A stretch of 64,000 nt of DNA from Algibacillus agarilyticus (GTDB lineage: Bacteria > Pseudomonadota > Gammaproteobacteria > Enterobacterales > Alteromonadaceae). A program made the translations under genes and the position numbers. Of the stretch, positions 1 to 11,599 are shown piece after piece; the stretch's first letter is position 1, and the number at the start of each line of letters is the position of its first letter. The stretch lies in assembly GCF_003286125.1 (NCBI RefSeq), contig NZ_QMED01000009.1:62001-126000 (forward strand), given 5' to 3'. The notes beneath the pieces are model-generated. The model saw nothing but the letters and a program-made list of their open reading frames with translations. It was not told the origin of the DNA and did not search any database.

Positions 1-1009
1 TGAAATTTGGCAAGTCGTTGATAGTCGTAACTTTGGTGGTATAGAAAGTCATATTTTACAGTTAAGTGATGGTTTACTTAAACAAGGTTATAAAACACGC
101 GTGGTCTTTTTAAAAGATTATGGCTCTCATCCCATTTTACCGTCGTTAGATAAATGCAATATCCCTTATTTATTTTGTCGCGATGGCCAATCAACATTAA
201 GACAACTCGTTGCAACTCATGCCCCTGCTTTGCTGCACACTCATGGATACAAGGCTGGAATTATTAGCCGTTTGATTGGGAAGATGACAAAAACCCCAGT
301 TGTCAGCACATATCATGCAGGTGAATCGCCTAAAGGAAAAGTGAGAATTTATGATTGGTTTGATCGATATACGGCTTTTATTGCTGACCAACGTTTAGTA
401 GTCAGTGAGCAAATTCAACACAAACTCCCCGTTAAAAGCGAAATAGTTAAGAACTTTATTGATGTGAATGGTTTAACGCAAAGTAAGGGTAATGAAATCG
501 CTTTTGTAGGGCGTTTAAGCCATGAAAAAGGCATTCACCATTTACTCAACTTATGTGAATGTTTACCGCATATAACGATTCATTGTTACGGCGATGGCCC
601 TGAAATGCCTAAATTGCAGGCTGATTCACCAAGTAATCTAAAAATTCATGGACAACAAAATGATATGGCAACGGTATGGCCGAAGATAGGTTTACTGCTG
701 ATACCATCTTTATATGAAGGTATGCCAATGGTTGCACTTGAAGCAATGGGAAGAGGGATCCCCGTTGTAGCGAGTAAAGTTGGCGGTTTGCCCAGTTTAA
801 TTAATCATGGCATTAACGGTTGGTTAAAAGAGGCTGGAGATATAGAAGGCTTTGCAAATTGCATAAAAGTTTGGTTATCAATATCAGATGAAATAAAAAA
901 TGAGCTAAGTGCCGATGCTAAGGAAACAATCCATTGTCATTACTCTATTGAAGCATCCATACCACACCTTATTAATCGATATTCACAAATAGTCAAAGGA
1001 GCGTCATAA
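1..1009 (+). CDS. GT4-type glycosyltransferase, 5' end outside window
   Basis: Glycosyltransferase of the GT-B fold, GT4 type, probably adding one sugar to a surface polysaccharide repeat on the cytoplasmic side of the inner membrane. The reading frame is open from base 2, before any start codon, and encodes the typical N-terminal donor-domain motif GGIESHILQLSDGLL, so the gene begins upstream of the window. The C-terminal domain shows FVGRLSHEKGIHHLL and the E-x7-E motif (EGMPMVALE) of retaining GT4 enzymes. It is followed after about 140 bp by a second GT4 gene and then by Wzx- and Wzy-like genes, so it belongs to a capsule or O-antigen-like cluster. The acceptor and donor sugars cannot be told. 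Confidence 0.85.
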   Translation, partial: EIWQVVDSRNFGGIESHILQLSDGLLKQGYKTRVVFLKDYGSHPILPSLDKCNIPYLFCRDGQSTLRQLVATHAPALLHTHGYKAGIISRLIGKMTKTPVVSTYHAGESPKGKVRIYDWFDRYTAFIADQRLVVSEQIQHKLPVKSEIVKNFIDVNGLTQSKGNEIAFVGRLSHEKGIHHLLNLCECLPHITIHCYGDGPEMPKLQADSPSNLKIHGQQNDMATVWPKIGLLLIPSLYEGMPMVALEAMGRGIPVVASKVGGLPSLINHGINGWLKEAGDIEGFANCIKVWLSISDEIKNELSADAKETIHCHYSIEASIPHLINRYSQIVKGAS

Positions 1010-1150
1010 AAATTATTGATTCCCATAATCATTCGCAATTTGCTAAAAGTAGAAACACTCATAAATAAAACATTAAAAATCAACAAGATAAAGTTAGGCA
1101 CACTTGTTGCTCTATTAGTAATTAATACATTTATAAAGGGTAACGAAATT

Positions 1151-2404
1151 ATGAAACAGACAAAAAAAATTAATATTTTGTTCGTACACTACGGTGATGA
1201 GGCCATAAGAGGAAGTGAATTGTGTTTGATTAATCTGCTTTCAAAACTTGACCGAGATCGGTTTAACCCAATTGTATGGTGTAACAGCGAGGAATTAACC
1301 TCAACGATCAACTCACTTTTGATACCGGTTGTGTATTCTAGTTTTTCTATATTATTTGGTTGGAATACACCCAAACTGAATATGACTCAATTTTTTAAAC
1401 AAATAAAAAAAGCGAAAGAATTGATTAACGAACATCAAATTGATGTAGTTCATTGCAATAGTGCTGCGCCAAATCAGTGGATCTCATACGCTTGTAAATC
1501 AACAAAAGTAAAAGTACTAGCACATTTACATGCCCCCTACCCTTTAAGAGACAGGTTAACACTTAGACTACATAATTTAGATAAAGTCATTTGTGTTAAC
1601 ACCGAGATCAAACAACAGTTACTCAATGATGGCATGTTTAACAAACACGTAGAGGTTATTCACAACGGAATTGATTTTGAGAAAATGGAACGGATTTTCC
1701 CTGTCGATACAAAAGCTCAACTCAAATTAAAACGTGACGATATTTTATTAGCGACTGTCGGCTACTTAAGTTATGAAAAAGGCATCGATAATTGCATAAA
1801 AGCAATTCGTTTTTTAGAGACAAAATATGCGCTCAACGTCCATCTAATGGTGATAGGTGACGGTAAAGAAAGATATAAATTAGAAAGATTAGCGATTGAA
1901 CTCAACATTAGCAATAGAATTCATTTTGTCGGTGAAAGTGATGTCGCGCAAAGTTTGCTTGCCGATAATGTTGATCTTTATATATCAGGTTCAAGAGCCG
2001 AATCATTCGGTTTAGCGATTGCTGAAGCCGCAATCGCTAAATTACCCATTGTTGCGCCAAACGTCGGTGGGATCCCCTTAATAATAAAACATGAAAGTAC
2101 CGGTCTTTTATATGAAAAAGAGAATATCGCTGATTTTACAGACTGTATTTTTAAGCTTTTATCTGCACCAGATAAAGCACAAAAACTAGCGTTAACGGCT
2201 TATACACATGTAAAAAATTCATTTCCGATAGAAAAAAATGTGTATGCTTTTGAAGCCCTTTACACCACATTATACCATTCGACTTCAACCCCCCCTGCTT
2301 TATGCCTTAAAGCTTATAAAAATTTACTCAAACGTGTAATAAACCTGTTGATCAAAAAAACACACGACAAATGGCTAAACTTTTCAATGACCAAGTGGGG
2401 TTAA
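1151..2404 (+). CDS. GT4-type glycosyltransferase
   Basis: GT4 family glycosyltransferase of 417 residues in the polysaccharide cluster. The N-terminal Rossmann domain starts INILFVHYGDEAIRGSE. The C-terminal half has ATVGYLSYEKGIDNC and the E-x7-E motif ESFGLAIAE, followed by the usual PIVAPNVGGIP stretch that closes the nucleotide-sugar site. I place the start at the ATG at 1151 because AAAGGG lies about ten bases upstream and the protein then begins like its family. An in-frame codon at 1016 would add 45 AT-rich, non-homologous-looking residues. Four bases separate it from the next glycosyltransferase gene, so the two are probably cotranscribed. Sugar specificity is unknown. Confidence 0.85.
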   Translation: MKQTKKINILFVHYGDEAIRGSELCLINLLSKLDRDRFNPIVWCNSEELTSTINSLLIPVVYSSFSILFGWNTPKLNMTQFFKQIKKAKELINEHQIDVVHCNSAAPNQWISYACKSTKVKVLAHLHAPYPLRDRLTLRLHNLDKVICVNTEIKQQLLNDGMFNKHVEVIHNGIDFEKMERIFPVDTKAQLKLKRDDILLATVGYLSYEKGIDNCIKAIRFLETKYALNVHLMVIGDGKERYKLERLAIELNISNRIHFVGESDVAQSLLADNVDLYISGSRAESFGLAIAEAAIAKLPIVAPNVGGIPLIIKHESTGLLYEKENIADFTDCIFKLLSAPDKAQKLALTAYTHVKNSFPIEKNVYAFEALYTTLYHSTSTPPALCLKAYKNLLKRVINLLIKKTHDKWLNFSMTKWG

Positions 2405-2408
2405 TCTC

Positions 2409-3584
2409 ATGAACAAAAAAACAAAACAACCACATGTATTAGTTTTAGATCCAATCGCATTCAGTGGTGGGTCTAAAAAAGCAACAAGCTGTATTCTTAA
2501 CTTATTGGCCAGTAACACACATATAACCGTGGTATCTTCGAATATAAACGACTGGAAAAAATTACAGCATGAACACGTTACCTTGATTAAGTTATTTGAG
2601 CCCAAAATATTGGCTCATGCTGAAATAGGTTATTTGTATTTCATTCGACATCTATTTATCTTTTTTCAGTTACTGGGTGTTAAATTAAGATCTAAACCCT
2701 TTAAAGGTATTTTAGGTACGTCTGGGCCTGGCGTTGATTTAGCGTTATATTTTTTAAAATATTTTACCCATATTCCCTTAATACAATTAATTCAAGGTCC
2801 CGTAGCGGTGTCTAACACGATAGCAAAATGTCTGCATACTGCTGATCTAGTTTATTATTTACCTTCTTGCACAAATACAATCCAACAATGCTTAAAGCAT
2901 TACGCTGAACGCGCTCATAAACCCTATTTTTTTATTCATGAAGCTGAAAATTTTAAACCGATGAACAATGGATTACCCAAACAAGAGTGGCCAGAACCTA
3001 AAGTGGTTTATAACCAGGCTCCTAAATTATTATGGGCAGCGTCTTTATTAAAATGGAAAGGTTTAAATACGCTCACCGAATCACTGTATTTGTTTGATGA
3101 TGCAACACGCCCAACGACTTCAATTTGTTATATAAAACCAGTTGATACGATAGAGTCCATCTCTAACTATAACCAAAATATACAGCATGTGACTTGGCAT
3201 TCAGAACTTACTGATTTAGCCAGTTTTAGAATTAAACACGATATTTACATTTCAACGAGTCATCAAGAGCCTTTTGGTCTTGCCATTTTAGAAGCCATGG
3301 CAAGCGGTTTATGTGTTGTCATCCCGAGTGATGGTGCCTATTGGGATCAAAAATTAACGGATGGGATATCTTGTATAAAATACGAACCACATAATGCTGA
3401 ACAATTAAAAGAAAAATTAAAATCCCTTTGTACGACACCTCATTTAGTTAAAAGAATAGGTGAAGAATCTCTATTAATTGCTACAAATTATCAAGCAGAA
3501 AAAACATATAAACCGATTGTCGACTCGTTAAATAGCGTTATCCAACTCGAAATAGCAAACGAGAAAAATTATGAAAATGCTTAA
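2409..3584 (+). CDS. Glycosyltransferase, divergent GT4 type
   Basis: Glycosyltransferase of 391 residues. The N-terminal half is poorly conserved but has a G-G-S-K-K loop after the first strand (PIAFSGGSKKA). The C-terminal half carries the GT4 hallmarks: LLWAASLLKWKGLNTL for the first strand of the donor domain and the E-x7-E motif EPFGLAILE, then a glycine-rich GLCVVIPSDG stretch. It is the third glycosyltransferase in a row, and its 3' end overlaps the flippase gene by 14 bases, which suggests translational coupling. It probably contributes one linkage to the repeat unit exported by that flippase. The fold call is good; the substrate is unknown. Confidence 0.75.
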   Translation: MNKKTKQPHVLVLDPIAFSGGSKKATSCILNLLASNTHITVVSSNINDWKKLQHEHVTLIKLFEPKILAHAEIGYLYFIRHLFIFFQLLGVKLRSKPFKGILGTSGPGVDLALYFLKYFTHIPLIQLIQGPVAVSNTIAKCLHTADLVYYLPSCTNTIQQCLKHYAERAHKPYFFIHEAENFKPMNNGLPKQEWPEPKVVYNQAPKLLWAASLLKWKGLNTLTESLYLFDDATRPTTSICYIKPVDTIESISNYNQNIQHVTWHSELTDLASFRIKHDIYISTSHQEPFGLAILEAMASGLCVVIPSDGAYWDQKLTDGISCIKYEPHNAEQLKEKLKSLCTTPHLVKRIGEESLLIATNYQAEKTYKPIVDSLNSVIQLEIANEKNYENA

Positions 3585-5004
3585 TTTTTATCCGCTCTCT
3601 CCCCAACTAACCTACGCTTTGTGTTATGGCTTAAGTATTGTATTTATGAAAGGCTTATCGCTTATTTTATTGCCTTTTTTAACACATAATTTAAGCCAAA
3701 ACGATTATGGTCAATTAGAAATAATCACGACTATCGCGACTGTTGGCAGTATTGTCGCAGGTTTAGGCTTAGCGGATACCTTATTTCGATTTTGCGGGTT
3801 GGCACAAAATAATGAAGAGCGGCTATCTCATGCAAGCCAGCTTCTAAAATTTAGTTTAATTCTGGGGTTGATATTAGCTTGTTTAAGCTTATTTTTTGCA
3901 GGTAATTTAGCCAATATCATTCAATATGGTATTACTGAAAATATGATGCGCTTAATTCTAATCATGGTGGCCTTTGAAGCGATGAATGCCGTACCTTTAG
4001 GCTGGTTACGCATGCAAAATAAAGTCGCGATATTTTGCTTCCTTCTTTGTAGCCGAGCACTCATTCAATTAATTTTTACGATTTCCTTTATCAAATTAAA
4101 CTATGGCGTAACCGGCATATTACTCGCGGGTGTGATCGCAGCTTTATTTCAAATTCTACTACTCATTTATTTTGTAAAAGATGAAATATTTATTCAAAAG
4201 TCACGCCCAAACTTTAAACCCTATTTACGCTATAGTGCGCCTATAATGTATAGCGGACTAGTTGCTTTTTGTTTATTTGGTGCAGATAAATGGATTTTAT
4301 CTTTATTTGCCAGTTTAGATTCAATCGCATTATTAGGAGTCGCGTCTAAAATTGCTTTAACGTGTGTAATTTTATTACAACCGTTTACGATGTGGTGGTC
4401 GCCTAAACGTTTTGAGATCTATAAGAAAGGCGGAATAGAAAAGCTAACTTATTATACAACGATAGGTATAGCATTTGCATTTATAGCGGGCTGTACTATT
4501 TCAATGCTAAGCCCTTTAATTTTTAAATTTTTACTGCCTAATAACTATCTAGAGGCTAAAACACTAATACCCCCGTTGATTTTAGCGATGATTTGTAAAG
4601 AATTAACCGAGCTATTAAATATTGGCTGCTTTGTGGGGAAATCAAGTCATACACAAGCAATATTAAACACTATATCCGCAGTTTTGACATTGATCATACT
4701 TTATGTGGCGACTTGGCTCTATCAGGTTAATGGGTTAGTTTGGGGGTTATTCTTTGGTCAATTCACTCGGTTAATTATGTTTTATATTGCAAGTAATAGA
4801 GTTGTTAAATTACCTTACAAGATCAAGAATATTTTAATAATTGCCATATTCAGCTTATGTGAAATCGTGTTGTTGCCTTTAACCCTTTCACCTATTAACC
4901 AAGTGATTGTTTCCACTATTATGGTGTGTATTATTACCATTTACACGTTTTATTACTTAGTTAGAAAAAATCAGCAACTTTTGAAACACGCCTATGCCTG
5001 TTAA
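3571..5004 (+). CDS. Polysaccharide flippase, Wzx/MOP type
   Basis: Integral inner-membrane protein of 477 residues with about twelve to fourteen hydrophobic helices spread over its whole length. It matches the polysaccharide transporter branch of the MOP superfamily (Wzx). The N-terminus (FMKGLSLILLPFLTHNLSQNDYGQLE) is the characteristic first helix and loop of Wzx flippases, which move undecaprenyl-linked repeat units across the inner membrane. It overlaps the upstream glycosyltransferase gene by 14 bases and the downstream Wzy-like gene by 11 bases, so the three behave as one translational unit. No gene symbol is assigned because Wzx proteins are named by position, not sequence. Confidence 0.85.
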   Translation: MKMLNFYPLSPQLTYALCYGLSIVFMKGLSLILLPFLTHNLSQNDYGQLEIITTIATVGSIVAGLGLADTLFRFCGLAQNNEERLSHASQLLKFSLILGLILACLSLFFAGNLANIIQYGITENMMRLILIMVAFEAMNAVPLGWLRMQNKVAIFCFLLCSRALIQLIFTISFIKLNYGVTGILLAGVIAALFQILLLIYFVKDEIFIQKSRPNFKPYLRYSAPIMYSGLVAFCLFGADKWILSLFASLDSIALLGVASKIALTCVILLQPFTMWWSPKRFEIYKKGGIEKLTYYTTIGIAFAFIAGCTISMLSPLIFKFLLPNNYLEAKTLIPPLILAMICKELTELLNIGCFVGKSSHTQAILNTISAVLTLIILYVATWLYQVNGLVWGLFFGQFTRLIMFYIASNRVVKLPYKIKNILIIAIFSLCEIVLLPLTLSPINQVIVSTIMVCIITIYTFYYLVRKNQQLLKHAYAC

Positions 5005-6382
5005 ATGGATTAAAGAAAAATTTAATGCACTTTCATTACCGAGTGTATCGATTTTAATTACGCTTATTTTAATTGGCATTATCACGCTAGGTTGGCGATT
5101 TATGCCAAATCCAGCGGTTGCGGTAGCAATCGGATTATTACCATTAGGTATATTATTTGTACTTCGTTATCCTTTTCAAATGGTGATGTTATTTGTCGTT
5201 TTTTCATTTTTCAGATTACATGAAGTGTTTCAACCGCTCTACTCACTTAAAATACCCTTGTTATTATCACTTGCTAGTTTAGGTGCATTGGTGTGGCATA
5301 TCGGTTTAACAAAGAAGATAAAACCTTATTGGGAAAAAGAGCTAACCTGGTTATTAGTTTTTTTTGCTTTAGTTGTTTTAGGTGTGATCATGGCGAGTAA
5401 TCGTGCTATTGCAATCGCTTATTTCAAAGGTATTTATTGGAAAATAGCGGTCATGACTTTCGCGATTGCTTGGTTAACACGTGAAGAAAATCATTTTGCT
5501 TTTTCTGCAAAATTGATCACGTTTAGCGGTATTTGTACAGGTTTAACCGCATTGTATAATCAAGCAAACGGACTCGAAATGGTGGAAGAAACCCGAGTGA
5601 CAATAGGCCGTTCTATAGGTTCAGTATTAGGCGACCCAAATGATTTAGCACTCGTTTTAATGTTCCCCGCTGCATTTGCTATTGCGTTAGCACTCAATAA
5701 AAGTATAGGAAAAACAGCTCAATTTTTAGGTTTAATCGGGATCCCAATATTATTTATGGCCATTTTAGCTACGCAAAGTCGTGGGGGGTTACTGGGTATA
5801 TTAACGGTTTTTGGTATTTTTGGTTATCGGCGCATCAAATCAAAAGCTCTATTTATGTTAATTGGTATAGTCGCTGCTGCTATTTTATATGTGGTTGCAG
5901 GCATATCCGATCGATCTTCTGGAGGCGCTGCTGAGGAAGGGATAGATGCTTCAGCGATGGGCAGGCTTTACGCTTGGGAAGCAGCGTTTAAAATGGCCCT
6001 ACACAACCCGTTGACAGGCGTCGGTATCGACAATTTTTATTCTAATTATTATTATTATAGCCCACATTGGGATGGCTTAAATCATGCAGTTCATAGTACT
6101 TGGTTTGGCGTTTTAGCTGAGACAGGCTTTTTAGGATTAATTATCTTTATTATTTTAATTTCATTAATGATCAAGACCGCTTATACCGCATTAATCAAAA
6201 TAGAATCAGCTAAAGAAGCAGTACCTGTTGCCGTAAAAGCAGTCGCTCAGGCTGTATTTGCCGGTATGCTAGGTACTATAGTATCAGCAACATTTTTAAC
6301 CCAAGGATTTACTTGGCCTATTTATATTCTTGCCGCACTTGTAGTGGCTTTATCTCATTGGGTTAGAACTCATATCAAATAA
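4994..6382 (+). CDS. O-antigen polymerase/ligase family membrane protein (Wzy/WaaL type)
   Basis: Polytopic membrane protein of 462 residues with about ten to twelve helices and one large periplasmic loop. It contains the features of the Wzy_C/O-antigen ligase family: SVLGDPNDLALVLMFP, the arginine-containing TQSRGGLLGIL, and, after the big loop, NPLTGVGIDNF and HAVHSTWFGVLAETGFLGL with conserved histidine. Such proteins polymerise repeat units or transfer glycan onto lipid A core or protein. It starts 11 bases inside the flippase gene and is the last gene of the cluster, with a hairpin 100 bases downstream. Polymerase and ligase cannot be separated from sequence alone; polymerase is favoured by its position next to Wzx. 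Confidence 0.8.
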   Translation: MPVKWIKEKFNALSLPSVSILITLILIGIITLGWRFMPNPAVAVAIGLLPLGILFVLRYPFQMVMLFVVFSFFRLHEVFQPLYSLKIPLLLSLASLGALVWHIGLTKKIKPYWEKELTWLLVFFALVVLGVIMASNRAIAIAYFKGIYWKIAVMTFAIAWLTREENHFAFSAKLITFSGICTGLTALYNQANGLEMVEETRVTIGRSIGSVLGDPNDLALVLMFPAAFAIALALNKSIGKTAQFLGLIGIPILFMAILATQSRGGLLGILTVFGIFGYRRIKSKALFMLIGIVAAAILYVVAGISDRSSGGAAEEGIDASAMGRLYAWEAAFKMALHNPLTGVGIDNFYSNYYYYSPHWDGLNHAVHSTWFGVLAETGFLGLIIFIILISLMIKTAYTALIKIESAKEAVPVAVKAVAQAVFAGMLGTIVSATFLTQGFTWPIYILAALVVALSHWVRTHIK

Positions 6383-6482
6383 ACGATAAAAATATTTACG
6401 TCGTGCGATGCCCCACAGCCTATCATTTAAAGAATAAATAAGTAGGAAGCGGATCGAAGGGTATAAAGTGTTGGTGATATGA

Positions 6483-6516
6483 AAAGAGCAAGTACTAGTA
6501 CTAGCACTTGCTCTTT
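6483..6516. terminator. Hairpin between convergent wzy-like gene and purB
   Basis: An 11-bp perfect stem, AAAGAGCAAGT with ACTTGCTCTTT, encloses a 12-base loop that itself holds the small palindrome TACTAGTA. It lies between the end of the + polysaccharide cluster and the 3' end of purB on -, and has a short A run on the left, so it could end transcription from both sides. Confidence 0.6.
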
Positions 6517-6534
6517 AGCGCTTCAGTTTAAAAA

Positions 6535-7917
<1,383 letters not shown>

Positions 7918-7934
7918 CTATCGAGGATATCGAA

Positions 7935-8567
7935 TTAAATTTGAGAAAATTTGCTTAACGCTTGAGCTGAAAAACCAACCCATTTCGTACGACGAAAAAT
8001 TATATTTCTACGTCTACCGCCTAATTGTCGCCATAAAACCGACATTCTCATGCCAGCGAGTAAAATAGCGCGGATTTTATTTTGTACTGATTTTTGTTGT
8101 AGTAATGTCGAATTACCAAATATCTGAATTTTAGGCCCTAAAGGGCTAACAACATCACTGTAAATACCGGCAAAATTAGCCACGACTTGCTCATCGGTTA
8201 ATTCAAAATGATCAAGCTGCCTCTCGATATCATTAATACCTTTACCTAAACGCTGCAAAGCGAGTTTGTTACCAGAGAGCTTTCGTTCTAAAGATAAAAG
8301 ACTTAAAACATATCGCGTTAATTCTGCATCTTTTTTATGACTTTTATGACCTAATTGGTCATGAATAATTTTAAAACCTTGTTCAACTGACTGTTCCGAA
8401 CCAAATACATCTAAGGTATTTTGGGGAGACGTGTTCGTCACCCATTTTAATGGCTGAGCTAAATCATCAGCATCAAGTCGGCCGGTGCGTGCAAGTTGCT
8501 GTATAAGATAAGCAGCTTGGCATACACCCGCAAGGGCTAAAGTTTGTTCATAAGTAACATCTGACAT
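7935..8567 (-). CDS. hflD: HflD-family lysogenization regulator homologue
   Basis: Peripheral inner-membrane protein of 210 residues matching HflD. In E. coli that protein binds the lambda CII activator and lowers lysogeny; its normal cellular role is unclear. The N-terminal TLALAGVCQAAYLIQQLAR and the central SVEQGFKIIHDQLG and QLGGRRRNIIF segments are typical. It lies between mnmA (12 bases upstream) and purB, the conserved position of the gene, which supports the name as strongly as the sequence does. No prophage lies in the window, so a link to phage control is not implied here. Confidence 0.92.
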   Translation of the reverse strand: MSDVTYEQTLALAGVCQAAYLIQQLARTGRLDADDLAQPLKWVTNTSPQNTLDVFGSEQSVEQGFKIIHDQLGHKSHKKDAELTRYVLSLLSLERKLSGNKLALQRLGKGINDIERQLDHFELTDEQVVANFAGIYSDVVSPLGPKIQIFGNSTLLQQKSVQNKIRAILLAGMRMSVLWRQLGGRRRNIIFRRTKWVGFSAQALSKFSQI

Positions 8568-8579
8568 AGTTTAAAAAGC

Positions 8580-9680
8580 TTACTTAATTAATTGATCTAT
8601 AATGCCGCCACCTAAACAAACTTCATCTAGGTAAAAGACAGCTGATTGTCCGGGTGTAACAGACGAGACAGGTTCGTTAAATATGACTTTAATTTGATCA
8701 TCAGAAATACGCTTCAATTCACATTGAATATCCGGTTGTCGATAGCGTGTTTTAACAGCGCAGGTGATCGTTCCTTTGGGCCCTTTTCCGTCTACCCAAT
8801 TTAATTGAGTTGCCATTAAGCCTTTAGAAAATAAACGTGGGTGCTTGCTACCTTGTGCCACAATCAAAACATTACGTTCAAGGTCTTTGTCTACCGTATA
8901 CCAAGGTTCTTCCCCTTTATCCGATAAACCACCAATACGTAAACCTTTGCGTTGGCCTAAAGTGTGATACATCAAACCTTGGTGATCACCAACAATTTCA
9001 CCATCAACCGTTTCTATTTTACCTGGCTGAGCAGGCAAATATTGTTGAAGAAAGTCAGTAAATTTGCGCTCGCCAATAAAACAGATCCCCGTAGAATCTT
9101 TTTTATTAGCCGTCACTAAATCTTGCTCTTCCGCTATTCGGCGAACTTCAGGTTTCTCTAACTCACCAACAGGAAATAAAGTTTGACCGATTTGCTTAGC
9201 GCCGACAGCATAAAGAAAATAACTTTGATCTTTATTTGTATCTAATCCACGCAGAAGTTGGAAGCCATTATCAGACTCTCTTCGCCTTACATAATGACCA
9301 GTGGCAATGTAATCCGCATTTAAAGCTTCTGCCGCAAATTCTAAAAAGGCTTTAAATTTGATTTCTTTATTGCACATGATATCGGGATTTGGCGTCCGCC
9401 CAGCTTTATATTCGGCTAAAAAGTATTCGAATACATTATCCCAATATTCTGCGGCGAAATTGATCGTATGTAGATGGATACCTAATTTATCTGAAACAGC
9501 TTGCGCATCAGCAAGATCTTGAGCAGCAGAACAATACTCATCAGTATCGTCTTCTTCCCAGTTTTTCATAAATAAGCCTTCAACTTGATAACCTTGTTGA
9601 AGTAATAAATACGCTGATACAGAGGAGTCTACACCACCAGACATACCTACAATGACTTTCTTACTACTATTGTCAGACAT
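8580..9680 (-). CDS. mnmA: tRNA 2-thiouridine(34) synthase MnmA
   Basis: ATP-dependent thiouridylase that puts the 2-thio group on wobble uridine 34 of Glu, Gln and Lys tRNAs, receiving sulfur through the Tus relay. The 366-residue protein has the PP-loop SGGVDSS (residues 14-20) and the two cysteines used in catalysis, in [12 protein letters not shown] near residue 103 and in [13 protein letters not shown] near residue 200. It heads a group with hflD and purB on the same strand. The upstream 160 bases to motY contain a hairpin at 9777-9797 without a T run in the needed direction, so I do not call it a terminator. Confidence 0.97.
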   Translation of the reverse strand: MSDNSSKKVIVGMSGGVDSSVSAYLLLQQGYQVEGLFMKNWEEDDTDEYCSAAQDLADAQAVSDKLGIHLHTINFAAEYWDNVFEYFLAEYKAGRTPNPDIMCNKEIKFKAFLEFAAEALNADYIATGHYVRRRESDNGFQLLRGLDTNKDQSYFLYAVGAKQIGQTLFPVGELEKPEVRRIAEEQDLVTANKKDSTGICFIGERKFTDFLQQYLPAQPGKIETVDGEIVGDHQGLMYHTLGQRKGLRIGGLSDKGEEPWYTVDKDLERNVLIVAQGSKHPRLFSKGLMATQLNWVDGKGPKGTITCAVKTRYRQPDIQCELKRISDDQIKVIFNEPVSSVTPGQSAVFYLDEVCLGGGIIDQLIK

Positions 9681-9841
9681 CGAACCACCCGAGGAAAAAT
9701 TAGGGCGCGAATTTTAACAGATTTTGGCCTCTAGCAAAATACATCCGTGCGCTAATTAACGCGCAAATTATATTTTTTGGCTATACACCATAGCCAAGTA
9801 AGCGCATTAGGCAAAACGAAGCGCCCCGATGACTCTTTTAA

Positions 9842-10717
9842 TTACAGAGTTCGTTCTAACTGAATAACAACTCGGCGGTTTTTAGCTCGGCCTAATACGT
9901 TTTGATTCGTGTCTATGTGACGTTTTTCGCCATAACCTTGCGTACTCACGCGATCAGCTTCTACACCTTGTTCGGTGAAAAATGTTTTAATACGCTCTGC
10001 ACGTTTAATCGAGAGTTGTTCATTATGGTAACGACCACCATAACTATCGGTAAATGCAGTGATTAAAACTAAATCCAATTCAGGTTCCGCTTTTAAATAT
10101 TCGCCTATCATAGCCAAACGTTTACTTGATTCTTTAGTCAAACGTGATGAGTTTTTCTTATAATTCAAAATCGTAAATGCAATATCATCAAAACTATAGG
10201 GTAATAAGTCATCCACGCAGCGCAAAAAGCTTTCGTATTGCTTATGAAAATTAATTGAATTTAAACTCACTGACACTTTGTCGTTAGGATTACTCCAGTC
10301 GGTATAATATAAAGTCGGTTGCATCCCCTTTTCGAGTTCCGTTAACATTTCCCATGCGGTCTCTTGTGGTAATTCACCATGAAACTGTTTCAAAATTTTC
10401 ATGTTGCTCAACATGCGTGATTTAACGCCCGCTCGCCAAGGCGGAGCTACAGAGAAAACTTCAGCGACATCGTAATGAGAAGGTAAACGCAGCATATCAA
10501 GTTCGAATTCAAGGTTTAATTCTCGACTTGCATAAGTAGTAAATAAAGCGTCACCATAGCGAGGAATGGCATGAGACAAGGTGCATTGTAATTTTGACGC
10601 AGTAGGTATAGACCAAGCGGAATTCTCTAGCCGGGCATTATATTGCCGTAAATCAGCCATCGCATTTTGCCAAAATAAAATAAACATTAGTGTAAATAAG
10701 GAAATAAGGCGCGTCAT
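9842..10717 (-). CDS. motY: Sodium-type flagellar motor protein MotY
   Basis: Periplasmic protein of the T ring of Na+-driven polar flagella; it anchors the PomA-PomB stator around the rotor. The 291 residues match the length of Vibrio MotY. There is an N-terminal signal peptide ending near A-M-A (residue 21), a MotY-specific N-terminal half (LRQYNARLENSAW), and a C-terminal OmpA-like peptidoglycan-binding domain with ITAFTDSYGG, SIKRAERIKTFF and GRAKNRRVVIQLE. It diverges from rnt, the same arrangement known in Vibrio. The stator genes pomA and pomB are in this window but 42 kb away. Confidence 0.92.
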   Translation of the reverse strand: MTRLISLFTLMFILFWQNAMADLRQYNARLENSAWSIPTASKLQCTLSHAIPRYGDALFTTYASRELNLEFELDMLRLPSHYDVAEVFSVAPPWRAGVKSRMLSNMKILKQFHGELPQETAWEMLTELEKGMQPTLYYTDWSNPNDKVSVSLNSINFHKQYESFLRCVDDLLPYSFDDIAFTILNYKKNSSRLTKESSKRLAMIGEYLKAEPELDLVLITAFTDSYGGRYHNEQLSIKRAERIKTFFTEQGVEADRVSTQGYGEKRHIDTNQNVLGRAKNRRVVIQLERTL

Positions 10718-10875
10718 CGATTGTAACCTGTCAAAAAGCTGGCTTAAAATAGCTTAAACCAGACAAATACGTATTAAATTTATACTGTTTAAAAATATTT
10801 AGCAAAATACGCGCCGACTTTACCGTGTTTTCTGACATAATAGGGACAGATGATAAATAAATATTTATATATACT

Positions 10876-11517
10876 ATGAAGAATCAACTTTTTAAACAAA
10901 GATTTAGAGGTTATTACCCTGTTGTTATCGATGTTGAAACAGCCGGTTTTAATGCAAAAACAGATGCCTTGCTCGAGATAGCCGCCACACTCACTGAAAT
11001 GGATGACGACGGCGTTATTAGCACCGGTGAAACACTGCAGTTTAATGTTAATCCGTTCGAAGGCGCTAATTTAGAAAAATCTGCGCTGGAATTCAATGGT
11101 ATTGACCCATTTAACCCTTTGCGTGCAGCTGTTGACGAAGCTGAAGCATTAAAAGAAATATTCAAAGCGGTTAGAAAAAAACAAAAAGAGTATGATTGCC
11201 AACGTGCGATCATGGTTGCGCATAACGCTGCTTTTGATATGTCTTTTTTCAATGCGGCACTTGCAAGAAGCAGCGTTAAGCGCTCCCCATTTCATCCATT
11301 TGTTTCATTTGATACAACCAGCTTAGCCGGTTTGGTTTTAGGCCAAACAGTGCTAATTAAAGCCTGTCAAGCAGCGGGAATAGAGTTCGATAATAAAGAA
11401 GCCCATGCAGCACAATATGATACGCAAAAAACAGCTGAGTTATTCTGCTATATGGTTAATAAGTGGAAAGCATTAGGTGGTTGGCCCGCAGACGACTTAC
11501 ACCCTGTAGAAGAGTAA
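10876..11517 (+). CDS. rnt: Ribonuclease T
   Basis: DEDDh 3'-5' exoribonuclease that trims tRNA, 5S and 23S rRNA 3' ends and takes part in the end turnover of tRNA CCA. At 213 residues it has normal length. The catalytic residues are visible: D19 and E21 in [10 protein letters not shown], an aspartate in [10 protein letters not shown], and the histidine and aspartate in [14 protein letters not shown]. It is transcribed away from motY and ends in front of a strong hairpin shared with the convergent peroxiredoxin gene. Confidence 0.96.
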   Translation: MKNQLFKQRFRGYYPVVIDVETAGFNAKTDALLEIAATLTEMDDDGVISTGETLQFNVNPFEGANLEKSALEFNGIDPFNPLRAAVDEAEALKEIFKAVRKKQKEYDCQRAIMVAHNAAFDMSFFNAALARSSVKRSPFHPFVSFDTTSLAGLVLGQTVLIKACQAAGIEFDNKEAHAAQYDTQKTAELFCYMVNKWKALGGWPADDLHPVEE

Positions 11518-11554
11518 CGAGTATTAGTTTCCATTTTTTATTGCGCTAGATAAC

Positions 11555-11584
11555 AAAAAGCCCGATATAAATCGGGCTTTTTTT
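11555..11584. terminator. Bidirectional intrinsic terminator between rnt and peroxiredoxin gene
   Basis: A 12-bp perfect stem (AAAAAGCCCGAT with ATCGGGCTTTTT) with loop ATAA is followed by a T run on + and preceded by an A run, i.e. a T run on -. It can serve both converging genes. Confidence 0.9.
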
Positions 11585-11599
11585 AGTTATAAATAAATC

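Noticed and set aside
1016-1150. N-terminal extension of the second glycosyltransferase
   Set aside because: The added residues are AT-rich and unlike the family; a good ribosome site precedes the ATG at 1151.
9777-9797. Hairpin TTGGCTAT/ATAGCCAA after motY as a terminator
   Set aside because: On - the stem is followed by As, not Ts, and on + there is no gene to end, so I did not call it.
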